Assembly: GCA_032622095.1 (NCBI GenBank)
Contig: CP136062.1
Span: 161,506,875-161,570,874 of the forward strand
DNA: 64,000 nt
Direction: 5' to 3'
Origin: Siphonodentalium dalli
Lineage: Eukaryota; Mollusca; Scaphopoda; Gadilida; Siphonodentaliidae
Shown here: piece after piece, positions 34,745 to 47,023 of the stretch
Position numbering within the stretch: the first letter of the stretch is position 1
Layout of the letters: every line of letters starts with the position of its first letter
The notes under the pieces: generated by a model
What the model was told of the DNA's origin: nothing
Seen by the model: only the letters and a program-made list of their open reading frames with translations
The model's database searches: none
Position numbers and translations under genes: made by a program

Positions 34745-35590
34745 AAACTCCAGACAGAGTTATCTCCCATCGCTACGCTGAGATACCACTGCCATAAGGA
34801 CATTAATTGGTAAGAATTTCTTACGTGTTTTTAGTTCTCATGTTTTAGGATTAGAATTGTCTATGTCTGGCTCAGTTCATATTGTTCTTATCAATACCGA
34901 AAGAATTACCATTATTGCAAACTTAAAAAAAAAATTGGTGGTCAAAACAAGATAATAGCTGACATAATACAGTTCCGCGACGATATGTAAAAATAGATTT
35001 ATCGTCTGCAAAGTACCATCCTTGTGGCAGTGCTGTACATCCCAGTGATAACGTAGAGGGCGCTGTACGGAGTTTGTGCATTTGTGTGAATATGTTAACT
35101 TTTTTGCACTCGTGTGTCGTGCCGCGATATAAAACTCAAACCTGTTCTCGTTTTGCCATCGCGTCAGAACAAACTCGTGCACTGACGTTAAAGTGATGTG
35201 AAACACTCCGGTAGGGTGATCAAATAGAAATGGAGAATAATCTTGCTCAAAGTAGTTATTTTTACGAATATTAATCCAAATTGACAACACACACCGTCAT
35301 TCTTATATATTAATTAAGTGCAATGACGCTATATATGGCGAAATCGTTTGCGTCAGTTTATCAGCGATTGTTGCGTCCCGAATTGAGAAGTAAATATTTA
35401 CAATTGAGCGTAGTTCAAACGATGTTTTCTATGGAGTGGCATGGTCGATTTCTTTGAAATTTTAGGTGATGTTAGTAGAATGCTACATTCTCCAGGTTGA
35501 CATAGAGCCTGCGAACTAACTTATAAGTCTATCGCACTCGAACAAGTCCATAATATGTCTTTAACCAGTTCACGGCTGATTCTATACGGC
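34745..35590 (-). mobile_element. Dispersed repeat A, longest copy
   Basis: About 850 bp on the minus strand, from TTAAAGACATATTATGGAC at the 35590 end to the GGGAGATAACTCTG terminus near 34760. Other copies (12605-12915, 14540-14925, 61530-61900) cover one half or the other. The open frame at 34877-35290 is partly shared with the 14.5-kb copy but is broken there. Confidence 0.75.
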
Positions 35591-35599
35591 AACTGAGTA

Positions 35600-36465
35600 A
35601 TTTGGGTATCCCGGTACGTCAGAAATTCAAACTTCGCTCTGTGGTGTATGATATGGCATACTATGTGTAGTTAGTCAGAAATATTCGAGAAATGTGGTTG
35701 CTAAAAATTCTAGGCTTATTATTTTCTCATCTTTAGACCGTTTTAGCACTGGTCTATTGAGAGTTATAACAATAGTTTGTGGTATAGGGATGTTAAACTA
35801 GTAAATATTTACCCAGATGTCCGTGGTTTCATGGAACAAGAACCTTTTATCCTAACAGTGTAACCTTTAATGTGGGAGGGAAGTTCTGATATATATGCCC
35901 CTCCACATCACTTCGATCAATTATAGATCCAATAGAACTGAGATAAAATGGAAATTGAATATTTAGCAATGAATATAAAGAATAATTCAAGGCAGTGTTG
36001 CCATTAGAGCTATACTTGGTGTAGCTTAGTCGCTATGACTAACACCAGAGTTAGTCATATTGGCTCGCTGAAAGGTGTGGGTTAGTCAAAGGGACACCAA
36101 ATGATTGTGGCTAACCATAAGTTAGTCATATTGACCCGATTTTTTCTCTCAGTATTCTCTCCCAGAATTTTACACATATTCCTCCCAGATGACACTGTCT
36201 ACTCATAATCTTCATCTTGGACAATGATAACATATCGTGGTATCTAACATCTTGAATTTTACATGTTGTACGTACGTACGAACGTACGTACATACAATAT
36301 ACAAAAACCATTCACAAGTCCCATGCGATTTTCTTTTTGATAGGGACTTTATATTACAGAAATATTAGCCACTATTACTATGTAATTGTTATTTACATGA
36401 CGTAACATTTTGATTAAAAATGTTTTATTTTTACCTGAGCTTGCTAATATTATATGTTCTTTTAT
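35600..36465. other. Non-coding stretch
   Basis: Contains repeated AGTTAGTCATATTG motifs at 36045-36135. No supported gene. Confidence 0.45.
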
Positions 36466-36469
36466 AGGT

Positions 36470-36850
36470 ATGGATGGCCTTCGCAGTTCATGCAGTTGGT
36501 ATTGATGTTAAAATAGTCACCGCCATAAACAGAAAGAATATTAAAATATAGACAGACCTTGTTCTTATACAAATAATAAATATCGCGTAAATAGTATGTT
36601 ATTGTCGAGTTCGTACGCTTGATTATGTAAAAAAAAAGGCCAATAATGTTACAGAATCTGGCTTTTGTTTACATAACACAGCATACAAACTTGATAATAA
36701 CATAATATTTACGCGATATTTATGATTTGTATAAGAATAGAATATGTCTATATTTTAATATTCTTTCTGTCTATGGCAGTTTTAATTGGTGCGACTATTT
36801 TAAAAACACACCCACGCGAAGGTCATTCATGCGAAGGCCATCGAGATACA
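36470..36850. mobile_element. Dispersed element D, full palindromic copy
   Basis: Two arms of about 165-170 bp (GGATGGCCTTCGC... against ...GCGAAGGTCATTCAT) surround a short centre. This is the clearest MITE-like copy of the family. Target duplication not resolved. Confidence 0.8.
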
Positions 36851-38565
36851 TGTAACAATTAATCAATAAACGACCTCCTCACAATCATTGATATTTGATC
36901 GGTGCACTCGAATGACATAATGGTCTAACTACTTACGCCGGGCAGCGTACATTGTGTCGCATGTGCCGAGCAAAAATGAGTAGGAGGGACACCCCAAGGC
37001 AGATTTGAACAGCCTTTTGTTCTAACCACCATTAAAACGATTTGTCACTATATGATGAAATGAGCAGATGAACGCATGGACACAACTCACGATTGTCTGA
37101 ATACTGGGTGCACGACATTCAGTTTTTGAGTACATTAAAACGGTTTAAACCATAGACATCTAATGTGTCAAATATGATCCACCATTGATGTACATGCTCC
37201 GAACGAACCTGCACTCACCATAAATCTATATTGAAAGAGAGAAGATTAATTTATGGGCCACATTTCGACATTTCGTGAAAGAAATGCATTGCATAGTAGA
37301 TCCACCTAATGTGATATTAGTTACACATACATGGATGGATGCAGTATGCGTCCGGGGAATGCTGTCCGTGTGCTTAAGTTGTGCACTGAATTACGGGGTG
37401 GTATTCGATTCCGAGATTTCGAGTTTGTACTCGTGACCGACCAGCAAAACAGACAGGAACACTAATTGGACTACTGCGTGTTCGAGGTTAGATGTTATCT
37501 TTTTATTTTTTCGGGTTCAAATCTTTACAGATCAAGCCTTTTTATGACCCACAGTTCACCAACGATCAGGAACGCGCATTCGAATACACGTGATGTGTTT
37601 GCTTGAATCCGGGTTTATAATCGTGATCCAGACTTGATATATATAGAGTGTGATATATAAGAAATTAATGTAGTGGGTATACGTTATTGTGCAATATGGT
37701 GCTGTGGTCGTTGGGATGTATTGTACTTTTGAACTAAATGTGCAACAACAACATCGCAGTATCCCAATAACACACGCCTTATAGTTATGTAGCTTTTTGA
37801 TAATTTATTCCCACAAAACGCTGAGAGTATTCTTAGTTATTTTTTACAAAATCTGCCGATAATTTACAAGCACATAGCAACGATACCGTGATCGATATAA
37901 ATAACTGACTTCAGATGCTATTCGGCTGAACTTTGAAAAGCACGCTCAATTATTCTGATGACCGTTTTAGTGATTAGGTCAGATTAGGTCAACACTTTGT
38001 GACGTCGTATTTATGTTACGTTCTGTGTGTTATTGGGGTATGTGTGTTATTAGGATATAAAACGGGTGGCCTAATTTACTGTTGACCAATCACCGACCAC
38101 ACAGACGGGCTATGTTAATATTATTGTTTAACGAATGTGCCTCGAATTAGTCTACTTAAACATTAGTTAAAGAGTAATCAGGTGTTGTCAATGTATAGTG
38201 GAAAATCATATACAGTTCAGAAAACTATTAAAATCACACAGAACAACGTGAAAATAGTGGATCAACTGTTTTTACTTCCGTTATTAGTTATTATCCAGAA
38301 ACCATATTTATGTAGACTTTACTACATCCCTAGTACTGTCGTAAAAACATCGTTGGTTTTGAGATCAAATCTTGCAACAGAGCAACGGGGCGTTTCTCTA
38401 AATTCAGGGGGTAACATAAATAACAAGTAGTTTATTGTAAGTAAGTAAGGCCTCTGTATATATTCTTATTGTATATGTCCAAATAATTTCATTGACGAAA
38501 TGTTCTATCAGTTTTTGCCTGGATTTATGCGAAGGTGGTGCCTTGTTACAGATGCATTATCCGAA
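36851..38565. other. Non-coding stretch, nothing recognised
   Basis: AT-rich. No exon with splice support. Confidence 0.45.
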
Positions 38566-38905
38566 TTAAAGCTAGCAAATTATTATTTCGTTGGCTTCGG
38601 AGGTAAAAAATATTTGATTCGAGTCGAGGAACACACCCATCAAAGTTCAGAGTGATCAGATATCGAATTTTGAAATATATTATTTCTCACCACCGATAAT
38701 GTTTAGTGGCCCAGTAAAAGGTCACGGACCAAATTTCGGATGAAGATGATCTCTAAAATCAAATGGCTTTTTTGTGTCAGATATTTAACAAACCGGCAAA
38801 ATTTCATTGAACAAAATGTTGATATATAACAGGTTTTGGGCAATTTTATACTATAGTTGTCTGGTTATCGTTGTTTTGGGCTATTAATCGATTCTGATAA
38901 CTGGA
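38566..38905 (+). mobile_element. Dispersed repeat F, copy 2
   Basis: Second copy of the repeat at 11986-12335; same orientation, small indels. Confidence 0.75.
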
Positions 38906-39127
38906 GCGGCATTTAAAAAACGTTGTTGTTGTAGTTGGAATCTGATGATTGGGGACCATCGGATCGGATTGAGTACCTTTAAACTCAGATAATTGCTCAT
39001 GCTGAGTCATTCTGATATATGTACGCCGGTGCCAGGTGCCAGTAGTCGTATAGTTTCAGAGGAAGTGCCTTGTGCTGTTCTGATAACGGTATATCCCTTT
39101 AATGACTGGAGCGTGTTGGAGCGGCAT

Positions 39128-39230
39128 CAAAGACCCTGTGCCAGTGCATTCCCATATAAGAGAATACATTGGCACAGGGTTTTCGCAAAATTTCATGAAG
39201 TTCCAGTCATGTTTCATACAACCTTTGAAC
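39128..39230 (+). mobile_element. Minimal family-3 copy with a short hairpin
   Basis: CCCTGTGCCAGTGCATTC pairs with GAGAATACATTGGCACAGGG around a shortened centre, followed by TTTTCGCAAAATTTCA and AGTTCCAGTCATG as in the other family-3 copies. Confidence 0.7.
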
Positions 39231-39295
39231 CCATGCATGTTCAGACTGATACGCAGCGCAATTCTCAACGAAACGGCTTCATTTGAAGGGTGTCC

Positions 39296-39385
39296 CCGTA
39301 TAGCCCGGAGGCGGTTGGTAGAGGATACCATCACAACAGTCTGGAATTGACGCCGCGGGTATAGGTTCTAACCCCGATATGAGCG
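39296..39385 (+). mobile_element. tRNA-like SINE head (probable)
   Basis: GGCGGTTGGTAGAGGAT resembles an A box and GGTTCTAACCCC a B box, about 50 bp apart as in tRNA genes. No CCA end and no intact cloverleaf were confirmed, so it is read as a tRNA-derived SINE remnant. Confidence 0.35.
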
Positions 39386-39552
39386 AAAATTCGGGACCGA
39401 TTTTCAATGTTGATTTGCATTGAGCGACATCTCAATGTACTGTTCCAATCGATACATGACCGTTTCGATAAGACTTTGTAATGAGAGTTTGTTCACGCAG
39501 ATTGAAGCAGTGAACACTCATACTGAACCAGTGACTAATCTATCTATATATG

Positions 39553-40375
39553 TTACTAGCAGGTGGACCCGACTTCGTCCCGGCTGTTTCCCCTCTGCTT
39601 TTCGGCGAATTGCGCGATTTGACCTTGATTTGTCCATTTTGAAGGTCAAGGTCAGGTGGGGTCACAATTTGACCCGTCCAAAACACTACCCGGAGAAAAG
39701 TACCCGACAAAAGTACCCGTCGAAATCCATCCGGTTTTACCCGATTTGACCTTGAATTGATAATTTTTAAGGTCAAGGTCAGGTCGGGGTCACGATTTGA
39801 TCCGTCCAAAACACTCAGTGGAAAAAAGTAACCCTATGTATCAAATTTCGTCGAAATCCCATCAAAATTCGCGATTTGACCTTGAATTGGCCCGATTTCA
39901 AGGTCAAGGTCACGTCGCACGGGCAAATGAATAGGCTTATGACACTCCCCATACGAAAGTATCCCTATACACTAATTTCATCGAAATCCCGTGATACTCG
40001 GGCGTTTGACCTTGAAATGACCCGATTTCAAGGTCAAGGTCACGTCGAACGGACCAATTAATAGGCATATGTCACTCCCCGGCCGAAAGTACCCCCACAT
40101 ACCAAGTTTCATCAAAATCGGCTCCGCCGTTTTCTTACTCGGGCGTTCGACCTTGAAATGAGCCGATTTCAAGGTCAAGGTCACGTCGCACTGGCAAATT
40201 AATAGGCCCATGCCACTCCCCGGCCGAAAGTAACCCCACATACCAAGTTTCATCGAAATCGGCTCGGCCGTTTTCGAGTTCATCGCGAACACACAGACAG
40301 ACAGACAGACAGACAGACACACACACACAAACCCTCACACACACACAGATTTCCCAAAATTTATAATAGATACCT
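39553..40375 (+). mobile_element. SINE-like repeat P, copy 2, with expanded body
   Basis: The head CCCGACTTCGTCCCGGCTG is followed by about five to six tandem units of 110-125 bp. Each has a GACCTTGAA...TTCAAGGTC inverted pair, AAGGTCAAGGTCA and ATACCAAGTTTCATCGAAAT. The tail is (ACAG)n(CA)n and AATTTATAATAGATA. Confidence 0.85.
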
Positions 40376-40509
40376 ATTGTGTTGGCAACCAAAATTATTA
40401 TACATCAGTGTTATAACGAGAGGGGGTTATGCATAAGTGGATCGCACTTGTCTTCCAAATCGCAATGTCAATCTGTATTGTAATATACTTATTGGTAATA
40501 AATATTTAT

Positions 40510-40900
40510 ACCAAATCTATATAAAAGCCAAGTGTTTGCACGTGGGTGTGTGTCTGTATCTCTGTCACCATTTTTGCGCGTCTAAAAATATATCACCCTA
40601 ATCCGATTGCGCCCATATTTTGTCCATGTTATGCGCCCATATTTTGTCCATGTTATGCGGCCAATCGGTACAAGATGACCTGAGATTTAACGTTATCAAG
40701 GCGATATTTTTACTGATATAATGCGTTTGTCCGAAGACGAACATGGTTTAAGTGGCGTCGTCATTAAAAAACACCGAAGTCAAATTCAGGACAAACTCAG
40801 TGCACAGTTTGTCGGCTTTCATAATATCTCTATCGTCGGTGCAGTGGTGACGATATTTTCCTGCATGCCGTGTTTGTCACCCCGTTATTTTGAAGTACAA
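40510..40900 (+). mobile_element. Dispersed repeat G2, plus copy
   Basis: Inverse-oriented relative of 29226-29515; includes a direct duplication of CGCCCATATTTTGTCCATGT at 40600-40660. Confidence 0.7.
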
Positions 40901-40942
40901 TCCCCTTTTGACTAATGTGTAACTGTAATGTTCTGTTTTCAG

Positions 40943-42041
40943 GTATCCGTCTCCAGCGATGAGTCTGTTTGTGCTACTCCTGTTGGTTTACACGTCCGGC
41001 AAGGTCCATTGCTTGGATGACTCGGATCACTGGATGGTATTACCATGGTTATTTCCAAGTGGTCAAAGTCATAACCACAGCATCGGACTACGGCATGGAT
41101 TACACCTCCGGACATTCCAACACACCACAACTCCAGCGAACGCAGCTGTCGTTGTAATTCAGCCGTCTGGCAGTGGACATTCAGGTCAGACGGGGAAAGG
41201 AAAGGCGCGGGGTTCCGGGAAGGCTAAGAGCGGTGGACATATAAATCCTTTTGTGACAAAAAATCCGTTTATTGATAAAATTACGAGTGATACCATGTCG
41301 AACACAAGGAGAATTGAGTATCCACCAACATCGAACTGCACCGGAAATTCTAGTTGTACGGACACGAGGTCAACCACTGTGGGTATGAATATTGTACCGG
41401 ACACGCTACCGACAACTAAAAATCTAAATCAAATCCCCACAACTAGTTCGACAACAGCGACTTTAACAGAGACAACCTCGAGTAGTTCTAAACTTGGGAA
41501 TGCGAATTTAGATGGATCGGTGCTCATGGATTTGAACAGGGTATGGGAACTTATCTCCACTATAGAAGGCTCTGGACAACTGAGGATTAATAAGAAGATA
41601 TCTGATGTAAACGTGAATCGTATGTATCCGTTCACTATCGAGGGTGTTGGTTACACTACTATGAACCGTACTTATAATTATCTCACCTTATCCAACAACA
41701 AATATCCATTCGCGAGAGACGTCCACTTACCCGTCGAGAACATGACCTCTGACCCTATGCGAAGAAAAATGGGGTTCAAGGTTTCGACCTCCAGAAATCG
41801 CAAGGACAGAAAACTCGATTTCAGACGTGATGTAGTATGGACGCAAGGACTAGTGGGAACTCTTAGACACATCAAAGCGTTACGTCATAAAGCGTTACGT
41901 CATAAAGCGTATGTCAGGACGAGAAGAAGTATAACACACGTCGTACGAAGAGATCGCTTCGTGTTTGATTTCAGAGCAAAGCGGATAGAGCCGATTAGTT
42001 TCGTCCCGAAAGTTGATTTAAGAGGTAAACGAATACGTTGA
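40943..42041 (+). CDS. Secreted basic protein of unknown family, 360 residues
   Basis: A strong acceptor (TTCTGTTTTCAG, exon start 40943) lies 16 bp before the ATG at 40959. The whole coding part is one exon ending in TGA at 42041, so a 5' non-coding exon probably lies upstream. Residues 1-18 (MSLFVLLLLVYTSGKVHC) form a signal peptide, with cleavage likely after Cys18. The mature chain has a Gly/Lys-rich stretch (71-93), a Ser/Thr-rich region (122-178), five N-glycosylation sequons (N39, N126, N130, N236, N261) and only two cysteines (127, 133). Its C-terminal third is strongly basic with a KALRHKALRHKA repeat and dibasic sites (RRK, RTRRS, VVRRDR, GKRIR). It could be an extracellular-matrix or shell-matrix protein, or a processed precursor. 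No known domain is recognised. ATTAAA near 42506 could serve as poly-A signal. Confidence 0.7.
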
Positions 42042-42703
42042 TGTCATGATGGCACGCGATCACAAAACAGCGCGCGCCAGTACACAGTTTCCACCAATGC
42101 ATAGACTAATAATACCGCGTTCAGATATGCCCATATTTAACATGCTTGCATAATGCTAACGCAAATATGTCATGATTTATATGTTGAATGCCAAGCTCCG
42201 CTTTACTACGTACCAGAAATAAGCAGCGACTAACAACGTACGATTTTCATTTCCGAGATGACATACCATACTTTATTTTAATTTATTTATTATTTCCATT
42301 TAATATTACAATTCTTTTTTAATTATTGATTCTTATTTAACTTTTTAAGAAAACTAATATTGCCAACCATTTATTTAGGTTCACACAACATAGTCACCTC
42401 ACAGAACACAAATAATGACATAAAATAACTTAAAGTAAGTCAGTGAATGAAATATAAGACCTAATTTACACATCTAATAATGTTATAAGAAACACAATAT
42501 TAAACATCGGAATTTAAATGTCATGGATTAGAATATCAAACATTGTGTGACATTGTGTTCAATTTAACGTTCTTCCCAAAATTATGACAAGTTAAGACGA
42601 CAAAACGCCAAGGCAACAGAACCAAAAAGGATTGATTGCTTATGATCTCACATGGTTTCCAAGTTGGCATCCGATGAAAAGGTTAGACACAGTTGATTAG
42701 TAC
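42042..42703. other. Probable 3' UTR and non-coding sequence
   Basis: AT-rich. No AATAAA was seen; ATTAAA lies near 42506. Confidence 0.4.
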
Positions 42704-42962
42704 GGGGCTTGTTCGAACCGTGTTCGTACCATTGTCTGCATGCCAACTATCTCTATATGCCAACTATATCACATGGTAGAACGACACATCTCCTATGATG
42801 GCAACATAATATAATGTAAATGCTTCTCTGTGCAACTATATCACAACAATGTTGAGAAGCATTTACATTATATTATGTTGCCATCATAGGAGATGCGTCG
42901 TTCTACCATGTGATATAGTTGGCATGTAGACAATGGTACGAACACGGTTCGAACAAGCCCCG
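42704..42962. repeat. ~259-bp palindrome
   Basis: Arms of about 110-125 bp, starting CGGGGCTTGTTCGAACCGTG, with small indels near the centre. The inner sequence matches the units of the adjacent minisatellite. Confidence 0.9.
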
Positions 42963-44000
42963 GTGGCTTCGAAAATGTGAGATCATCGCCCTGATGTCGG
43001 AGACGAGAGGGAAGTCAAATCTCTGCCAGTTTGTACACATCTCATGGTTTCCAAGTTGGCATCCGATGAAAAGTGTAGACACAGTTGGCATAGATGTCAT
43101 GCTACCTTGTGATATATGTGGCATGCTAGCACTCACTTCATTTTCATTTGTCAGCAAAGGAGAAGCATCGTTCTATATATCTTGTGGTATAGTTGACATG
43201 TACAGCGGAGAAGCATCGTTCTACCTTGTGATATAGTTGACATGTACAGAGTAGAAGCGCAGATGACTTCGGGAATGTGAGATCATCGCCCCGAAGATAC
43301 ATTGTGATATTGTTGGCATGTACATGGGAGAAGCGTCATGCTATGTTGTGATATAGTTGCCCAGAGAAGCAATTACATTATATTATGTTGCCATCATAGG
43401 AGATGCGTCGTTCTACCATGTGATATAGTTGCACAGAGAAGCATTTACATTATATTATGTTGCCATCATAGGAGATGCATCGTTCTACCTTGTGATGTAG
43501 TTGGCATGTAGAGATAAGCACTTGCACTATATCCAGTTGCCACCACATGCCAGTTGTCGCTCCACATTGATAGTGGGCATATATGTCAGCATTATGCATT
43601 GCATCCAGTTGCCATCATCACGTGAGATGTGTTGTATTATCTTGTGATACAGTTGGCATATAACGGTCGCACTTGCATTGTATACAGTTGCCATCACGGG
43701 AGATGTGTTCACTACCTTAAGATATAGTTGGTATATACATGTCAGCACTGGGATGTGTTGTGCTACATTGTGATATAGTTGGTATTTTCAGGTAATCACT
43801 TGCATGCACTATATCCAGTTTACATTATATGAGAGGCGTCGCACTATATCTTCTGATAAATTTAGCATGTTACCACACGCATTACATCCAGTTGTCACCA
43901 TAAGAGAGTCGTTTTATCTTTTGATATAGTTGGCATGCTAGTACTCGCATTACATCCAGTTGCCAGTATAGAAACGTCATTCTATATATCCACGGTCAAC
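42963..44000 (+). repeat. Degenerate ~85-95-bp tandem array
   Basis: Roughly ten units combine GTGATATAGTTGGCATGTA, GAGAAGCA.TTACATTATAT, GTTGCCATCATAGGAGATGC and GTCGTTCTACC, decaying toward the 3' end. Open frames inside are not credible. Confidence 0.8.
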
Positions 44001-44209
44001 TGACAAATTAGGCGTCCCAACAATCCTCCTATGATATATCGGAATCCACCCGGCCCAAAGTACATGTAAAAGGAATACCTTTTGATAGAGCAGCTATGTC
44101 AGCAATATCATGGTATCCCAATCACCCCACGTTGTCATTCCAGAAAGGGTGGTGCTATTCTAGTACATGTATACATTGTCTAACAATTACATATCCCAGT
44201 TGATATCCG

Positions 44210-44610
44210 ACTATTATATAACCCACGATAGAGGAGCTGTCAGAAACAGCAGCATACCACCTCATGCAATTACCTTCAAGTTGCTATTCACTGAGAAGCC
44301 GAAGAGAAAGAGGTGTCATACGCCGGGATATGATCGAAGTATATACATTCCAATATGGACATTACAATATGGATTCAAATTCACTGTTTACAAGATCAAC
44401 ATACCAACCTACGAGGGGCCATGCATTCAAATTACAAAGGCAACATAAAAACAAGGACATACGAAAATACTTCTCCTCACAAAGAGATATAACTGTGTGG
44501 AACAGTTTACCAGGTGACGTGGTTGATCACGAGATTTGGCGACTTTCAAGAATCTGATATACATACACGTTGGATGACCGAAAATATGTTTCTGACATTG
44601 CATAAGTTCG
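44210..44610 (+). pseudogene. LINE 3'-terminal coding fragment
   Basis: Translation includes LRSRRERGVIRRDMIEVY, then MDSNSLFTRSTYQPTRGHAF, KLQRQHKNKDIRKYFSSQR and VWNSLPGDVVD, with WMTENMF in the next frame. This block order (RRxRGDMIEVY ... WNSLP) is typical of the C-terminal end of CR1/L2/Rex-type non-LTR retrotransposon ORF2. It is 5' truncated and frameshifted. Confidence 0.85.
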
Positions 44611-44624
44611 AAATATATATTATA

Positions 44625-45145
44625 CTAGCCGATGAGCCCGACGTTGTCCGGGCTATTCAAAAACCAAATTTCAAGTCGATAGCTCCACCCGTTTCCGAGA
44701 TCTGGTCTGTGCATGCGCGAACTGGTGTCGCACGGGCTCGGCTACCCGATAAAATTCGTATCCGGGGCAAGTTACATTCACATACCAAATTTCAAGTCGA
44801 TAGCTCCACCCGTTTCCAAGACCTCGTCTGCAGTATTGTTCCCGTATATCTCTCTGCAGATGCTAATAACGTTGAATGGTAAACAAACGCTCTTTATAGC
44901 GATGCGTCAAAAAACAAACGCTCATTAAATTATCACTTGATTAACAACCGCAGTGCCGTTTTTTGTGACTGAGAGTGGAGAACGGGTGGTCTGAGCTTCT
45001 CCAAAACGCGACACCGACTGTGTCCGTGGGATTTTACCTGTAGATAGGAAGTTTGGTCTCGATCGGTCAACCCGTTTTCGATTCTATAAAGGACAGACAG
45101 ACAGACAAACAGAGGTCTTCAAAATATATATGAGATTATTATATA
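44625..45145 (+). mobile_element. SINE-like repeat P, copy 3
   Basis: Head ATACTAGCCGATGAGCCCGA with the CGGGC hairpin, tandem body with CATACCAAATTTCAAGTCGA twice, and tail GACAGACAGACAAACAGAGG then AAAATATATATGAG. It abuts the LINE 3' end. Confidence 0.8.
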
Positions 45146-45470
45146 TATACATGCGCGACTGGGACTAAGAGACGGTCAGACTCGTTCCGATGTTAAATTT
45201 GATTCGATTTTATTTGATTTGGTAAGAGGGATCTAAACACATAACTGCGTGAATGTACGGTAACCATTGCTTGGTATCCCGGTAGCCCCTCAAGTTGGTT
45301 TAAACATTTTATATTCCCATCATAATACTTCTACATGAACAGATTAAACGGACATGTGTCGTTCGAAGTTTGAACCCCAAAATAATGTATACATAATTTG
45401 GTAAGAGGTATCTAAAGCAACCTACGAGGACAATTTCCGAACAAATTCGTCGATATAGCACAGAAAATAC

Positions 45471-45765
45471 GTGACCCGCCATATCAAATCCAGTCGTAAG
45501 TCGGATTTTTTTTACCCTGTGCCAATGCATTCTCTTATATATGCGAGCCGACCATTGTCGCCTCGCATATATAAGAGAATGCATTGGCCTAACAATTTTT
45601 TACAATTTTAATAATGTTTTCTTGTATTCTTTAACAATTTTATAATTTCACCCATACAGAGCCCCAGACAAACATGAGCAGACGACACTCTTCTATATGC
45701 TTCTATATATGTGTGGGGCTCCATGCAGGGAAATGGATGTTTTTTATTTTATGTCCTAATATTTT
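45471..45765 (-). mobile_element. MITE family 1, truncated copy 1c in reverse orientation
   Basis: Begins GTGACCCGCCATATCAAAT and the hairpin cassette (45523-45590). The interior runs in reverse order compared with copies 1a and 1b, and the element stops near ATGTCCTAAT before reaching a second cassette. Confidence 0.8.
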
Positions 45766-45891
45766 TCGACAAATTTGAATTTAGTTGTATTCCGTCGGTT
45801 CGTGGGTACGAAAACACATACATTTAACGTCGAATAAAACAATATAAAAGTGTTGTCTTACAACACTGATAAAGAATTGTCTACAAAATAT

Positions 45892-46636
45892 CTATATGAA
45901 ATTACCGCATGACCTAAATTGACTTTTGTGGACAGGTCCAATAGCACAATTGTTGCGAGGTGACACCATTGGTACGATGTCAGATAGATTTGCCGTTGTC
46001 GGGTCATAACATACACCGTAAATCGGTGCTATCAATTGCATTAAAATCGAATGGTTGACCCATGTTTCCGTTTGGTGATAAAAGAACACGAGCCATACAT
46101 AAATATTTGGATCGAGTAACTCGTCAAATAACACCACGCGTAAACGGACTATGTTATGCGGAACGTCGGATATAGAGTAGTGACATATTTCTTCCAGATC
46201 TGGAAATAATCATCCGCGAAAAATGACTACTAATTGCACCAGAAAGCTTGGTCCCAAAGGCCATAGGTCGAGGAGTCCAGAATGCTCTGGACCATGGAAA
46301 GAAACCTAGAGTTGTCATCGCTCTGAAATGTTTAGGTACTTCATAACTGTGATGATTAAAACGAAGATAAGGCAGTGCGTGAAATTTTAAAATAGTTTCA
46401 TGTCAAGATAACGCAATACACCTTTTCCGGAAATTCTGTGTCCGATTCCAGAATTCCGATGAATGCAAATGGCGCCGTTTTTATACAATTTATTCGGTAA
46501 TAACAGTACTTTTTTATTAACATCAACACTTTGCAGGTTTGCTCCATCAACATCATATATAGCAAATCAGCACGTGCAATGACCCATGTTGATATGGTGG
46601 AAACGTCTTCCTCATGTTAGTTATCAATAAGGTTAA
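45892..46636. other. Non-coding stretch
   Basis: A minus-strand open frame at 45892-46137 has no splice context or recognised motif. Nothing else seen. Confidence 0.4.
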
Positions 46637-47019
46637 CCCTTTACCCAACAGAAGGGCCCTGTGCCAATGCATTCTCTTATATATGCGAGTCGACCATAGG
46701 TCGCCTCGCATATATAAGAGAATGCATTGGCTTAACACATTAAAAATTATAAAATTGTTAAAGAATGTAAGAAAAAATGGTAAAAAAAGATTTTTTTTAG
46801 GCCAATGCATTCTCTTATATATGCGAGGCGACATATGGTCGACTCGCATATATAAGAGAATGCCTTGGCACAGGGCATAACTGTATCCATCACAATGTGG
46901 TCAATGAGCCGGTTCCAATGATATCCATATTTGTATGGTTCTATTGAGACAGACCGAAGATATTTTAGGCTGTTGAAGCTTTATTTGGCCGGTTTTGGCC
47001 GGTTTGTTGGGTAAAAGGG
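46637..47019 (+). mobile_element. MITE family 2 (TTAA), copy 2b
   Basis: Flanked by TTAA at 46633-46636 and 47020-47023, with CCCTTTACCCAACA termini (one extra A in the right terminus) and two mirrored hairpin cassettes at about 46665-46731 and 46801-46868. Confidence 0.92.
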
Positions 47020-47023
47020 TTAA

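Noticed and set aside
34877-35290. 137-codon minus-strand frame
   Set aside because: Lies within dispersed repeat A, and the corresponding copy at 14.5 kb is broken.
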